Below, one piece after another: positions 26,465 to 35,637 of a stretch of 64,000 bases of DNA. Location: assembly GCF_005405905.1 (NCBI RefSeq), contig NZ_BJHU01000010.1, positions 17,191-81,190 on the forward strand, written 5' to 3'. Source of the DNA: Acidovorax sp. NB1. Lineage in GTDB: Bacteria; Pseudomonadota; Gammaproteobacteria; Burkholderiales; Burkholderiaceae_C. The notes under the pieces are model-generated. The model ran no database searches. It was not told where the DNA came from and saw only the letters and a list, made by a program, of their open reading frames with translations. Position 1 is the first letter of the stretch. Each line of letters begins with the position of its first letter. The position numbers were made by a program, and so were the translations under genes.

Positions 26465-26911
26465 TCAAGCGGTCAGATCAGATGGAGTGAAAGTGGAACG
26501 CGGCAGCGGCCCCGGGGCCGCCAGCGCGCTGGGCGCCACGCAGGCCTGGGGCGTGGCGGGCACGGCCAGCGTGTCGCAGGTGTGCAGCTCGGTCTCCAGC
26601 CCGGCCAGTTGGGCATCCAGCGCGGCCAGCCGGGCCAGCTGCTGCGCCACGGCGGCGCGGCGCCGGGCCACCAGCTGCGCCATGCGCTCCCAGCCAGCGG
26701 TGGTGTCCATGTGGGGCAGGCCATCCAGCTCGGCCAGCCGAAAGCCCAGAGCCTGGGCCTGGCGGATCAGCAACACGCGCGCCACGTCCGCCTCGCCATA
26801 GTGGCGGTAGCTGCCCGCACGCGCCACGGAACCCATCAGGCCCCGCGCTTCGTACAGGCGGATGGCCTTGGGCGTGGTGCCGGTGCGGTGGGCGAGTTCT
26901 CCGATGCGCAT
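26465..26911 (-). CDS. MerR family transcriptional regulator
   Basis: 148 residues. The winged helix-turn-helix MRIGELAHRTGTTPKAIRLYEARGLM at the N-terminus is typical MerR; YRHYGEADVARVLLIRQAQALGF follows, then a long dimerisation helix (about 80-115). The C-terminal part is short, with two Cys but no recognisable metal-site pattern. Probable activator of the downstream quinone reductase in response to redox-active compounds; this is inferred from position. The gene is divergent from hyi across a gap holding repeat R5. Confidence 0.9.
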   Translation of the reverse strand: MRIGELAHRTGTTPKAIRLYEARGLMGSVARAGSYRHYGEADVARVLLIRQAQALGFRLAELDGLPHMDTTAGWERMAQLVARRRAAVAQQLARLAALDAQLAGLETELHTCDTLAVPATPQACVAPSALAAPGPLPRSTFTPSDLTA

Positions 26912-26940
26912 GTGGGGCGAGCGTTCTGTGGGTTGAGTTT

Positions 26941-27010
26941 GTTGCTATTAAATATATAGCTATAAAGACATATCCATCGCGCGCAGACGGCCTTTTTGCT
27001 TGTATTTTGG
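26941..27010 (+). repeat. Family R repeat between merR and hyi, copy R5
   Basis: TTGCTAT, seven bases, ATAGCTAT arm, then TCGCGCGCAGACGGCC and TTTTT. The first 26 bp are identical to copy R3. It lies in a divergent gap, so it could influence either promoter. Confidence 0.75.
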
Positions 27011-27101
27011 TTCGGTGTGCGAGGGTGTGCGCGCTGTGCAGGATAAGCTGCCGCGTTCTCCTTGCGTTCCTTGTTGTCTTGGGCCCCCGCCCCCACCCGC
27101 C

Positions 27102-27929
27102 ATGCCCCAGTTTGCTGCCAACCTGAGCCTGATGTACCCCGAGCTGCCCTTCCTGGACCGCTTTGCCGCTGCGGCGCGCGACCGGTTCACGGCGGTGGAG
27201 TGCCAGTTCCCATATGCCTTTGCGCCTGCCGAGGTGGCCGCGCGGCTGGCGGACCATGGCCTGCAGCTGGTGCTAATGAACGCCCCGGCCGGCGGGATGG
27301 ACCCCGCCGCCATGGCCACGGCCTGGGAGCAAGGCGCGCGGGGCACGGCTGCGCTGCCCGGGCGCGAGGCCGAGTTCCGTGCGGGCGTGCAGCAGGCGCT
27401 GCGCTATGCCGAGGCGCTGGGCTGCCCGCGCATCCATGTGCTCGCGGGCATCGTGCCGCCGGGCGTGGAGCGCGAATCGCTCAAGGACCTGTGCGCAGGC
27501 AACCTGCGCTGGGCGGCGGCCGAGGCCGCGCGCGCGGGCCACGAGATCCTGATCGAGCCCATCAACCTGCGCGATGTGCCGCGCTATTTCTTGAACCGCC
27601 AGGACCATGCTCACGAGCTGCTCGATGCCGTGCAGGCCGACAACCTCCAGGTGCTGATGGACCTGTACCACTGCCAGATCGTGGAGGGTGATGTGGCCAC
27701 CAAGCTGCAGCGCTACCTGCCCACGGGCCGCGTGGCGCATGTCCAGATCGCGGGCGTGCCGGGCCGCCACGAGCCCGACCGGGGCGAGCTGCACTACCCA
27801 TTCCTGTTCGAGACGCTGGACGCGCTGGGCTACAGCGGCTGGGTGGGGTGTGAATACCGCCCGGCGGCCGATACCTCGGCGGGACTGGTATGGCGGGACC
27901 GGGCGCTGGCGGGGTCTGCAGAGCGCTGA
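27102..27929 (+). CDS. hyi: Hydroxypyruvate isomerase family protein (Hyi/OtnI)
   Basis: TIM-barrel sugar isomerase interconverting hydroxypyruvate and tartronate semialdehyde, or 2-oxo-tetronates in the OtnI subgroup. 275 residues. Begins MPQFAANLSLMYPELPFLDRF; conserved ECQFPYAF, LIEPINLRDVPRYFLN with a metal-site Glu, and DLYHCQIVEGD. An in-frame extension of 34 codons upstream is Cys/Pro-rich and not homologous, so the ATG at 27102 is preferred. No glyoxylate carboligase or reductase gene lies next to it, which leaves the subgroup open. Confidence 0.88.
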   Translation: MPQFAANLSLMYPELPFLDRFAAAARDRFTAVECQFPYAFAPAEVAARLADHGLQLVLMNAPAGGMDPAAMATAWEQGARGTAALPGREAEFRAGVQQALRYAEALGCPRIHVLAGIVPPGVERESLKDLCAGNLRWAAAEAARAGHEILIEPINLRDVPRYFLNRQDHAHELLDAVQADNLQVLMDLYHCQIVEGDVATKLQRYLPTGRVAHVQIAGVPGRHEPDRGELHYPFLFETLDALGYSGWVGCEYRPAADTSAGLVWRDRALAGSAER

Positions 27930-28092
27930 CCCCACGCACAGCACCTTTAAGCGCAATTGCCCCGGGCCTCCAGTCCGCGCAATTGCGTAAGGGAATGCGT
28001 GAATGAATGTAACAAGGCTCTGGCCGTAGATTCAGAGCAGACCGGCCCAGCCGGCTTTGTGCATTCGTATTCACCCGCAGGAGACATCCCCC

Positions 28093-30117
28093 ATGGCAGC
28101 ATCCCTGGCCAACAACCGTTCCGTCGCGCGGCAGGTCACGCTGGCCGCCATTGGGCTGGTGGCACTGGTCCTGGTGTTGGTGGGTTTGGCCATTGCCGTG
28201 CTGACCGAGCGCAGCACCCGCGCGCAGGTGGTGGCCAGCGTGGGCGACACGGCGCAGAGCGTGGCGCAGTCGCTGGATGCGGCCGACAACACCAACCGCG
28301 AGCTGGTGCAGCTCACCATGAAGGGTTTCCAGCGCTACTTCGAGGCCACCATGCAGCTCGACGAGGCCTCGGGCGAGTTGCGCAGCTACGGCGCGCTGGT
28401 CAACGAGGACTACGGCTCGGTCGATAAATTCGCCAACGAAACCGGCGGCATCGCCACGGTGTTTGCCAAGAAGGGCGACGACTTCATCCGCATCACCACC
28501 TCGGTCAAAAACGACAAGGGCGAGCGCCAGCAGGGCACACCGCTGGGCAAGGACGACCCGGCCTATGCCACGGTGTCCAAGGGTGAGCCCTACACGGGCG
28601 TCACGGTGGCGGGTGGCAAGCCCTTCATGGGCCACTATCTGCCCGCCAAGGACGCCGCAGGCAAGGTGATTGCGCTGCTGTTCATCGGCAACGACATCAG
28701 CGTGTTCCACGCCATGCTGCAAAAGCAGGTCACGCAGACCAAATTTTTCGAGCATGGTGGCACCTATGTGATCAACCCAGGCACCTCGCTCGACAAGGCG
28801 GTGTTTGTGTACCACCCCACGGCACGCGGCAAGCGTGTGCTGGAGGCCTACCCGCAGGCGCGCCCCTTCTTCGAGGCCCTGGCCGCGTCGCAAGACGGCT
28901 TTGTGCGCGAGGCCGCCCCCGTGCTGGGTGCGGGCGCCACCGACCCCTGGGCGCTGGTGCGCAAGACCAGCGGCGGCTGGTGGGTGGTGGCCGAGGTGGC
29001 CGACGGTGAGGCCATGGCCAGCCAGCGGCGCGTGACGCTGGCCGTGTGGGGCCTGATGGCCGTGGCCGTGGTGCTGCTGGCCATCGGCCTGTTCGTGATG
29101 CTGCGCCGGGGCGTGAGCCGCCCGCTGCAGGACCTGACCCAGGCCATCACGCTGGTGGCGCAGGGCGACCTGACCGAGGCCTTCCGCACCACGCGGCGCG
29201 ACGAGATCGGCGCGCTGGTGCAAGAGGTGGAGGGCATGCGCCAGCGCTACACCCAGATGCTGCAGCAGGTGCGCAACGCGGTGGACAGCATCAGCACCGC
29301 CAGCGCCGAGATCGCCAGCGGCAACCAGGACCTGTCGGCCCGCACTGAGGCCACGGCCAGCAGCCTGGCGCAGACCGCGCAGAGCATGGACCAGCTCACC
29401 GCCACGGTGCGCCAGTCGGCCGATGCTGCGCGCCAAGCCAACCAGCTGGCCAGCACCGCCGCCGAGGTGGCCGCACGCGGCGGCCAGGTGGTGGGCGAGG
29501 TGGTCACCACCATGGGCGACATCAACCAAAGCTCGCGCAAGATCGCCGACATCATCGGTGTGATCGATTCGATTGCGTTTCAGACCAACATCCTGGCGCT
29601 GAACGCGGCCGTGGAAGCCGCGCGTGCAGGCGAACAGGGCCGGGGCTTTGCCGTGGTGGCCAGCGAGGTGCGCAACCTCGCCGGGCGCAGCGCCGAGGCC
29701 GCGCGCGAGATCAAGGCGCTCATCGGTGCCTCGGTGGAGCGCGTGGAATCGGGCGCGCGCCTGGTGCAGAACGCGGGCAGCACCATGGACGAGATCGTGG
29801 GCTCGGTCAAACGTGTGGGCGACATCATTGGCGAGATCACGGCGGCCTCGGGCGAGCAGTCGGACGGCATCGGCCAGGTCAACACCGCCGTGAACCAGCT
29901 CGACCAGATGACGCAGCAGAACGCCGCGCTGGTGGAGCAATCGGCCGCCGCCGCCCAGAGCCTGCGCGAGCAGGCCACACGCTTGGCGGGCGCGGTGCAG
30001 GTATTCAAGCTGCGGCACGGCGCGGGCGATGCCCCGCCCGACCAGCCCGCGCTGCAGGCGCCCGGCAGCACCTCCACCCATGCCCGCACAGCGCGCGAAC
30101 CCGCGCAGCTGCACTGA
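28093..30117 (+). CDS. Methyl-accepting chemotaxis protein
   Basis: Transmembrane chemoreceptor, 674 residues. TM1 at about 15-37 ([20 protein letters not shown]), a periplasmic Cache-type ligand domain to about 315, TM2 at about 317-337, HAMP to about 390, then the coiled-coil signalling domain with the highly conserved hairpin tip [20 protein letters not shown] near 495. The C-terminus (AREPAQLH) shows no CheR/CheB-binding pentapeptide. The ligand cannot be predicted. AGGAGA lies 9 bases before the ATG. It is followed by a diguanylate cyclase gene on the same strand after 142 bp. Confidence 0.95.
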   Translation: MAASLANNRSVARQVTLAAIGLVALVLVLVGLAIAVLTERSTRAQVVASVGDTAQSVAQSLDAADNTNRELVQLTMKGFQRYFEATMQLDEASGELRSYGALVNEDYGSVDKFANETGGIATVFAKKGDDFIRITTSVKNDKGERQQGTPLGKDDPAYATVSKGEPYTGVTVAGGKPFMGHYLPAKDAAGKVIALLFIGNDISVFHAMLQKQVTQTKFFEHGGTYVINPGTSLDKAVFVYHPTARGKRVLEAYPQARPFFEALAASQDGFVREAAPVLGAGATDPWALVRKTSGGWWVVAEVADGEAMASQRRVTLAVWGLMAVAVVLLAIGLFVMLRRGVSRPLQDLTQAITLVAQGDLTEAFRTTRRDEIGALVQEVEGMRQRYTQMLQQVRNAVDSISTASAEIASGNQDLSARTEATASSLAQTAQSMDQLTATVRQSADAARQANQLASTAAEVAARGGQVVGEVVTTMGDINQSSRKIADIIGVIDSIAFQTNILALNAAVEAARAGEQGRGFAVVASEVRNLAGRSAEAAREIKALIGASVERVESGARLVQNAGSTMDEIVGSVKRVGDIIGEITAASGEQSDGIGQVNTAVNQLDQMTQQNAALVEQSAAAAQSLREQATRLAGAVQVFKLRHGAGDAPPDQPALQAPGSTSTHARTAREPAQLH

Positions 30118-30259
30118 GGCACCGTAGCGGGGATGGTGATGCCCCGCCGCGCCTTCCTTGTTGCCACCGGGGTGGCACATTGGTGTTTCGCGCGCCGCGC
30201 CGCTTGGTTTATGCTGGGCTGACCCACCGCCCTCACCACCCACAGGCCCCCAGCGCTCC

Positions 30260-31519
30260 ATGGCAGCCCACGTTCCCACCATGCTGGCAATGATCATTGT
30301 CAGCTCGCTCATGATGGCCGCCTCCATGGCCGTGGTGGGCTGGGGGCGCCGACGCGACGGCCTGGGGCGCTGGGCGGCGGCCCTGCTGGTCAACGCCATC
30401 GGGCACGGCCTCATCATGCTGCGGGGCGTGGTGCCTGACGTGCTGTCGGTGGTGCTGGGTAACGTGCTGCTGTCTTGCGTGTTTGTGGGCATGATCGCGG
30501 CGATCCACCAGTTCCAGGGGCAGCCTGCCCGGTGGCCTTTGCTCGTGGCGCCGCCGGTGCTGGTCACCGGCTTTGTGATTGCCTTCATCGACAACTTTCC
30601 GGCGCGCGTGAGTTTTGTGGGTCTGGTGATTGGCCTGCAGGCGGTGTGGGCCCTGGCCACGGCACTTCAGCGCCGCGATGCCGCAGTGGGACGGGGTCAG
30701 TGGCTGCTGGTGGCGGGACTGGGGCTGGAGGCCGCCGTGCTCAGCGGCCGCGCCCTGCTGGCCCTGAGCAGCACGGCTGTGGCCTCCGGCATTCTGCAGG
30801 CCAGCGCGCTGCAGACGCTCACCTTTCTGGCCACGTTTTCGGTGGTGCTCATCAGCTCCATGGGGTTTGTGTTCATGGCGCGCGACCGGGCCGACGAGAA
30901 CAACCGCATCATGGCGGCCATCGACCCGCTCACCGGCGTGGCCAACCGCCGCTCGCTGATCTCGGCGCTGGACCGCGATGTCTCGCGCGCCGTGCGCACG
31001 CGCGAGCCCATCGCCCTCATGATGGTGGACATCGACCACTTCAAGCGCGTGAACGACCGCTACGGCCACCCGGTGGGCGACCAGGTGCTGTGCCATGTGG
31101 TCAATGTGCTGCGTGGCCGCGTGCGTGCACAGGATCTGGTGGGCCGCTACGGCGGCGAGGAATTCATGGTGCTGCTGCCCGACACCACGCTGCTGGGCGC
31201 CGAACAGCTGGCGCGCGAGCTGTGCCGTGCGGTGGCCGAATCGCGCTGCCGCGTGGGCGCCACCGAAGGGGCCAGCGACTCCCGCCCCGAGTCCGGCGGG
31301 GGCACCAGCATTGCCGTCACCGTGAGCATTGGCGTGTTCGGCGGCCGCCTGGAGTCGGGCGACAGCTGGGACATGCTGATCGCCGCCGCCGACCGCGCGC
31401 TCTACCAGGCCAAGGAAAACGGCCGCAACCGGGTGGAGGTGGCCACAGGCCTGCGCCGCCCGTCCGCGCAGCGTGCCGCCCTGGACAACCCCGAAACCCA
31501 TCCCGTCTCCCGGTACTGA
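30260..31519 (+). CDS. Membrane-bound diguanylate cyclase (GGEEF)
   Basis: Synthesises c-di-GMP. 419 residues. The N-terminal 215 residues form about six hydrophobic helices with short loops and no recognised sensory fold. The GGDEF domain follows, with DPLTGVANRRSL, the substrate site GGEEF at 298-302 and an inhibitory I-site RAQD at 289-292, so product inhibition is likely. An insertion rich in Ser/Gly (GASDSRPESGGGTS) sits in the second half of the domain. The start at 30260 is chosen because the 34 upstream codons read as Pro-rich non-coding DNA. Confidence 0.92.
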   Translation: MAAHVPTMLAMIIVSSLMMAASMAVVGWGRRRDGLGRWAAALLVNAIGHGLIMLRGVVPDVLSVVLGNVLLSCVFVGMIAAIHQFQGQPARWPLLVAPPVLVTGFVIAFIDNFPARVSFVGLVIGLQAVWALATALQRRDAAVGRGQWLLVAGLGLEAAVLSGRALLALSSTAVASGILQASALQTLTFLATFSVVLISSMGFVFMARDRADENNRIMAAIDPLTGVANRRSLISALDRDVSRAVRTREPIALMMVDIDHFKRVNDRYGHPVGDQVLCHVVNVLRGRVRAQDLVGRYGGEEFMVLLPDTTLLGAEQLARELCRAVAESRCRVGATEGASDSRPESGGGTSIAVTVSIGVFGGRLESGDSWDMLIAAADRALYQAKENGRNRVEVATGLRRPSAQRAALDNPETHPVSRY

Positions 31520-31720
31520 GTGCTGCGGTCGCCCGGCAGAGGCAGGGCCCGTGCTGCGGCGCAGCAGAACCTTGCGCAGGTGTATGGCAGCGTCCCGTGG
31601 CACGCGCGCAGGTGTTGTGTTGGAATGCTGGTTTTGGTCCACAAGAACCTGCGGGCCCCCGGCGCGACCTGCATGAGGCCGCCCCCAGGTTCCCACCCCC
31701 CACATCCAGGAGAGCTGTCC

Positions 31721-33211
31721 ATGAACGCCCGAGTCCCCGCCCACGCCCTGCAACCCGCCCTGGCCCTCGAAAGGGTCAGCCAGGCCTGGGACAACGACAT
31801 CCTGGGCCAGCTCACCGACTACATTGCCATCCCCGCCAAGTCACCCATGTTCTCGCCCGACTGGGCCGCGCAGGGCCTGCTCGACACCGTGGTGCGCAAC
31901 GCCGCCGCGTGGGTTGAGTCGCAGAAGGTCGAAGGCCTGAAGCTCGAAGTGGTGCGCCTGGAAGGCCGCACGCCAGTGCTGTTCTTTGAAATCGACGCCA
32001 CCCAGGCAGGCGCCACCGACACCGTGCTCATGTACGGCCACCTCGACAAGCAGCCCGAGTTCAGCGGCTGGCGCAACGACCTCGGCCCCTGGACGCCCAA
32101 GTACGAAGACGGCAAGCTCTACGGCCGGGGCGGTGCCGACGACGGCTACGCGGTCTATGCCAGCATCGCCGCCGTGCAAGAGTTGAAGCGCCAGAACGTG
32201 CCCCACCCGCGCATCGTCGGCCTGATCGAGACCTGCGAGGAAAGCGGCTCGCGCGACCTGCTGCCCTACATCGAGGCCCTCAAGCCCCGCATGGGCAACG
32301 TGGCGCTGGTGGTGTGCCTGGATTCGGGCGCGGGCAACTACGACCAGCTGTGGCTCACCACCAGCCTGCGTGGCATGGCCACCGGCACGCTCAAGGTCGA
32401 GATCCTCACCGAAGGCATCCACTCCGGCGACGCCTCGGGCCTGGTGCCCTCGTCGTTCCGCATCATGCGCCAGGTGCTCGACCGCCTGGAAGACAGCAAG
32501 ACCGGCCGCCTGCTGCCCCAGAGCTTCCATTGCGAAGTGCCCGCCGACCGCCTCGCCCAGGCCCGCGCCACGGCGGGCATCCTGGGCGAAGAGGTGTACA
32601 AGCGCTTCCCCTGGGCGCACTACGACTGCGGCGGCTCCACCACCTTTGCGCTGCCCACCACCACCGACCCGCTGCAGGCCCTGCTCAAGCGCACCTGGGA
32701 GCCCACGCTCTCCGTGACCGGCGCCGAAGGCTTCCCCGCGCTGCAGGACGCGGGCAACGTGCTGCGCCCCTACACCGCCTTCAAGCTCAGCCTGCGCCTG
32801 CCGCCCCTCGTGGACGCAGCCTCTGCGGTGCAGGAGCTGAAAGCCCTGCTCGAAGACAACGCGCCCTACCAGGCCAAGGTCACCTTCCAGGGCACGAGCG
32901 GCGCCACGGGCTGGAATGCGCCCAGCACCACGCCCTGGTTCGAGCAGGCGCTCAACGATGCGTCGCAGGCCCACTTTGGCGCGCCCTGCGGCTACATCGG
33001 CCAGGGCGGCACCATCCCGCTCATGAATATGCTCAGCGAAGGCTTCCCCACCGCGCAGATGATGGTCTGCGGCGTGCTGGGCCCCAAGAGCAACGCGCAC
33101 GGCCCCAACGAGTTTTTGCACGTGCCCTATGCCAAGAAGCTCACCGCTGCCGTGGCGCAGGTGATTGCCGGCATGGCGCAGCACCAGGCGGCCGCCGCTG
33201 CGGCAGGCTGA
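31721..33211 (+). CDS. M20 family metallopeptidase
   Basis: Zinc-dependent dipeptidase or deacylase, 496 residues. Zn-site motifs: MYGHLDKQPE (His and nearby Asp), GRGGADDGYA (bridging Asp), ETCEESGSRDL (general base and metal Glu) and a late His in HGPNEFLHV. The long lid domain and overall length fit the CNDP-like M20 dipeptidases. No signal peptide; cytosolic. AGGAGAG lies 6 bases before the ATG. The 201 bp upstream contain no gene or motif that I recognise. Confidence 0.92.
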   Translation: MNARVPAHALQPALALERVSQAWDNDILGQLTDYIAIPAKSPMFSPDWAAQGLLDTVVRNAAAWVESQKVEGLKLEVVRLEGRTPVLFFEIDATQAGATDTVLMYGHLDKQPEFSGWRNDLGPWTPKYEDGKLYGRGGADDGYAVYASIAAVQELKRQNVPHPRIVGLIETCEESGSRDLLPYIEALKPRMGNVALVVCLDSGAGNYDQLWLTTSLRGMATGTLKVEILTEGIHSGDASGLVPSSFRIMRQVLDRLEDSKTGRLLPQSFHCEVPADRLAQARATAGILGEEVYKRFPWAHYDCGGSTTFALPTTTDPLQALLKRTWEPTLSVTGAEGFPALQDAGNVLRPYTAFKLSLRLPPLVDAASAVQELKALLEDNAPYQAKVTFQGTSGATGWNAPSTTPWFEQALNDASQAHFGAPCGYIGQGGTIPLMNMLSEGFPTAQMMVCGVLGPKSNAHGPNEFLHVPYAKKLTAAVAQVIAGMAQHQAAAAAAG

Positions 33212-33272
33212 CCGGCGCGATTGTTCTGGCTTTCGCTGCTCTTCCACTCTTTCGAAACAGGCCCTGATAACC

Positions 33273-33797
33273 ATGGAAAAACGCGCATTTCTGCATGCCT
33301 GTGCGGCCACCACGCTGGCTGCTGCGGTACAGCCCCTCGTGCATGCCCAGGCGCCTGCGGCCGCCTCCCCTGGCCCGCGCCACACGCTGTCGGGTACCAG
33401 CAGTGACGGCAAGCCTCTGGCCTTGGCGGACTATGCGGGTAAGGTGAGTCTGGTGAGTTTCTTTACGGCGGGCTGCGCCCTGTGCGTCAACGAACTCCGG
33501 CTCATGCGTGAGTTCTACACCAACAACCGTCAGCGTGACTTTGTGCTGCTCGGCGTGAACATGGACGAGAAAAGTGCGGACTTCATGCAGTACATCGAAC
33601 TGCTGAAAGTGTCTGTGCCAGCAGAACAACGCTTTCCCATCGCCTGGCGCAATGCGGCCGGGCATCAGGACAGCTTTGGCGCCATCACCCGTCGCCCCAC
33701 CCACTATGTCCTCAACCGCCAGCACCAGCAGGTGTTGCGGCGAGAGGGCAACTTCCAGCCCGCAGACTGGGACGACCTGTGGACCTCGCTCGCCTGA
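33273..33797 (+). CDS. TlpA-like thioredoxin-fold periplasmic protein
   Basis: 174 residues. Signal peptide about 1-26 (HACAATTLAAAVQPLVHAQA), then a TlpA/ResA-like domain. SFFTAGCALC has a C-x-x-C at Cys68/Cys71 (CALC rather than the usual CxPC), and NMDEKSADFMQYIELLKV and a THYVLN stretch take the place of the usual cis-Pro region. Probably a thiol oxidoreductase in the periplasm. Substrates unknown; no cytochrome-c biogenesis genes are nearby. Confidence 0.82.
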   Translation: MEKRAFLHACAATTLAAAVQPLVHAQAPAAASPGPRHTLSGTSSDGKPLALADYAGKVSLVSFFTAGCALCVNELRLMREFYTNNRQRDFVLLGVNMDEKSADFMQYIELLKVSVPAEQRFPIAWRNAAGHQDSFGAITRRPTHYVLNRQHQQVLRREGNFQPADWDDLWTSLA

Positions 33798-33929
33798 GCT
33801 GGGCGGGATGAGGCGGGACCTCAACCGGTGCAGCCTGGGGCTGGAGCGGTGGGGTTGCCACTGAGTCCTTCGAGAGTTGGAAGGCGCGGGGTATGCTGCG
33901 TGCCATCCCCCTGACAGCCCCTGCTGCCC

Positions 33930-34799
33930 ATGAACGCCGACGAACTGACCCCCTCGACCCTCACCACCTTCACCGCCAGTGACGGCGAGAACCTGGCCAT
34001 GCAGGACTGGCCCCTGCCCGAGTGCGAGCCCTGTCGGGGCACCGTGCTGCTGGTGCATGGCCTGGGCGAGCATGTGGGCCGCTACGACCCTGTGGCGCGC
34101 CGGCTGAACGACTGGGGTTTTGCCGTGCGTGGCTACGACCACTACGGCCATGGCGAATCCTCCGGGCCGCGTGGCGGGCTCACCAGTGACCTGCGCTTGC
34201 TCGACGACCTGGCCGACCTGGTCGATGCCACCCGCGCCCGCATGCCACAAGGCCAGCCCCTGGTGCTGCTGGGCCACAGCATGGGCGGCCTGGTGGCCGC
34301 GCGTTTTGCGGCCATGCACCTGCGGCCCATCGATGCGCTGGTGTTGTCATCCCCCGCGCTGGACCCGGGCCTGAACTCCGTGCAAAAGCTGCTGCTGGCC
34401 ACGCTGCCGCGTTTTGCGCCCAACCTGCGCGTGGGCAACGGGCTTGATGCGCAGTACCTCTCGCACGACCCGGCCGTGCCTGCCGCCTACCTGGCCGACC
34501 CGCTGTGCCACGACCGCATCAGCGCACGCCTGGCCCGCTTCATTGCCGACGGCGGCCCCGCCACCGTGGCCCGCGCAGCGCACTGGAGCGTGCCCACGCT
34601 GCTGATCTGGGCGGGCAGCGACAAGCTCGTCAACCCCGCAGGCAGCCGCGCCTTTGCCGCCGCCGCGCCCCAGGCCCTGGTGCAGTCGCACTGCTTCGAG
34701 CCCCTGTACCACGAGCTGTTCAATGAAAGCCCCGAGCTGGCCGCGCCCGTGTTCGACCTGCTGCGCCAGTGGCTGGTGCGGCGCTGCCCGCTGGTGTAG
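33930..34799 (+). CDS. Alpha/beta hydrolase, monoacylglycerol lipase type
   Basis: 289 residues, serine aminopeptidase S33/Hydrolase_4 family. Oxyanion segment VLLVHGLGEHVGRYD, nucleophile elbow GHSMGGLVAARF, acid in IWAGSDKLVNPAG, catalytic His in LYHELFNE. No signal peptide. Cleaves acylglycerols or related esters. It stands alone; the next gene is convergent and separated by a family R repeat. Confidence 0.9.
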   Translation: MNADELTPSTLTTFTASDGENLAMQDWPLPECEPCRGTVLLVHGLGEHVGRYDPVARRLNDWGFAVRGYDHYGHGESSGPRGGLTSDLRLLDDLADLVDATRARMPQGQPLVLLGHSMGGLVAARFAAMHLRPIDALVLSSPALDPGLNSVQKLLLATLPRFAPNLRVGNGLDAQYLSHDPAVPAAYLADPLCHDRISARLARFIADGGPATVARAAHWSVPTLLIWAGSDKLVNPAGSRAFAAAAPQALVQSHCFEPLYHELFNESPELAAPVFDLLRQWLVRRCPLV

Positions 34800-34806
34800 T
34801 GCTCAG

Positions 34807-34875
34807 AATGTGAGAAGAAAAAGCCGTTTGCGCGCGTCCATCATGCGCTGATAGCTATCATTTTTGAAGCAATCC
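34807..34875 (-). repeat. Family R repeat at the 3' end of the yidB-like gene, copy R6
   Basis: On the minus strand GATTGCTTCAAAAATGATAG, then CTATC, GCGCATGATGGACGCGCGC, AAACGG and TTTTT. The repeat start codes for the last residues (L-L-Q-K) and supplies the TGA stop of the gene at 34858-35337. Confidence 0.75.
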
Positions 34876-35337
34876 GCCCAGCATCCCGAACAGATCGCTG
34901 GCATTGCCAAACCCGCCCTGCGGTGCGTGGCCCTGGGGGCTGAGCTGGTCGATGAGGCCGGGCAGCACCTGGGCCAGCTGCCCTGCGGCGGCGCCCGAGC
35001 CCACGCCCAGCTGCGTGGCGATCTGTGACAGCGGCCCGCTGCCCAGCACCTGCGACAACTGATCGCCCGAGATCGCCTGGTTGGGCCCGGCGCTGAGCCA
35101 CGAGGCAATCACATTGCCCAGCCCGGCCTGTTGGAACTTGGTCATCAGGCCGGGCAGGCCACCCACCGGGCCGTCGTTGCTGATCAGGGACATCACCGCC
35201 TGGATGAGCTGCGGGTTCTGCGCAGCCAGGCTGATCAAGCCGCCCAGCCCACCGCCCGCGCCACCCGCCGACGCCTGTGCGCCGCCCTGCGACGCGCTGT
35301 TGATGACGGCACCCAAGACGGAATCGAGCAAGCCCAT
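34858..35337 (-). CDS. yidB: YidB family protein (DUF937)
   Basis: 159 residues. Gly/Ala/Gln-rich; begins MGLLDSVLGAVINSAS and contains NPQLIQAVMSLIS, FQQAGLGNVIASWLSAGPN and SQVLGSG, all typical of the YidB/DUF937 family. Function poorly known. No signal peptide or long hydrophobic helix. The last codons and stop lie within repeat R6, so the C-terminus may have been remodelled by repeat insertion. AGGAGAT lies upstream of the ATG at 35335-35337. Confidence 0.88.
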   Translation of the reverse strand: MGLLDSVLGAVINSASQGGAQASAGGAGGGLGGLISLAAQNPQLIQAVMSLISNDGPVGGLPGLMTKFQQAGLGNVIASWLSAGPNQAISGDQLSQVLGSGPLSQIATQLGVGSGAAAGQLAQVLPGLIDQLSPQGHAPQGGFGNASDLFGMLGGLLQK

Positions 35338-35460
35338 GGTGATCTCCTGCGCAAGAAAAACAAAAGAGAGATCGTAAACACGTTCTTACGCAGTCGGGCG
35401 GGCGCCCTGTGTCAACAAAGGTGAATTCCGCGCTCCCTCGTTCTGCGCTTTGCCTGCGCA

Positions 35461-35510
35461 GTGCCCCGGCTTCGACAGGCTCAGCCCGAACGGTTCGGGG
35501 GTGGGGCAGC
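35461..35510 (+). repeat. Dispersed repeat of the CTTCGACAGGCTCAGCCCGAACGG type
   Basis: CGGCTTCGACAGGCTCAGCC and the bases following it, with the mirror CCGAACGGTTCGG. I recall this block as common in intergenic DNA of beta- and gammaproteobacteria. One copy in the window, in the 300-bp gap between yidB and an M20 gene that otherwise holds only repeat A3. Confidence 0.6.
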
Positions 35511-35554
35511 AATGAGCGGTCGCCGCGCTCACACGCGCCATGACTGGCGCGGCA

Positions 35555-35637
35555 ATAGGCCAGTGCCACCGCGCAAGGGCCGCCCCGCCGCGCTGGTGGC
35601 GTCCCCTGTGGGGGAAGCGGCGAAGCCGCTCAGGGGG
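35555..35637 (-). repeat. GC-rich dispersed repeat, family A, copy A3
   Basis: On the minus strand it begins directly after the TAG stop of the M20 gene: CCCCCTGAGCGGC, TTC, GCCGCTTCCCCC, later GGGGCGGCCCTTGCGCGG. Its stem GCGGC/GCCGC differs from GGCGC/GCGCC in other copies, yet pairing is kept. Confidence 0.75.

Noticed and set aside
27562..30660. 1032-codon minus-strand frame across hyi, the chemoreceptor and the cyclase
   Set aside because: Spans three real genes and intergenic DNA, with shadow-type composition.
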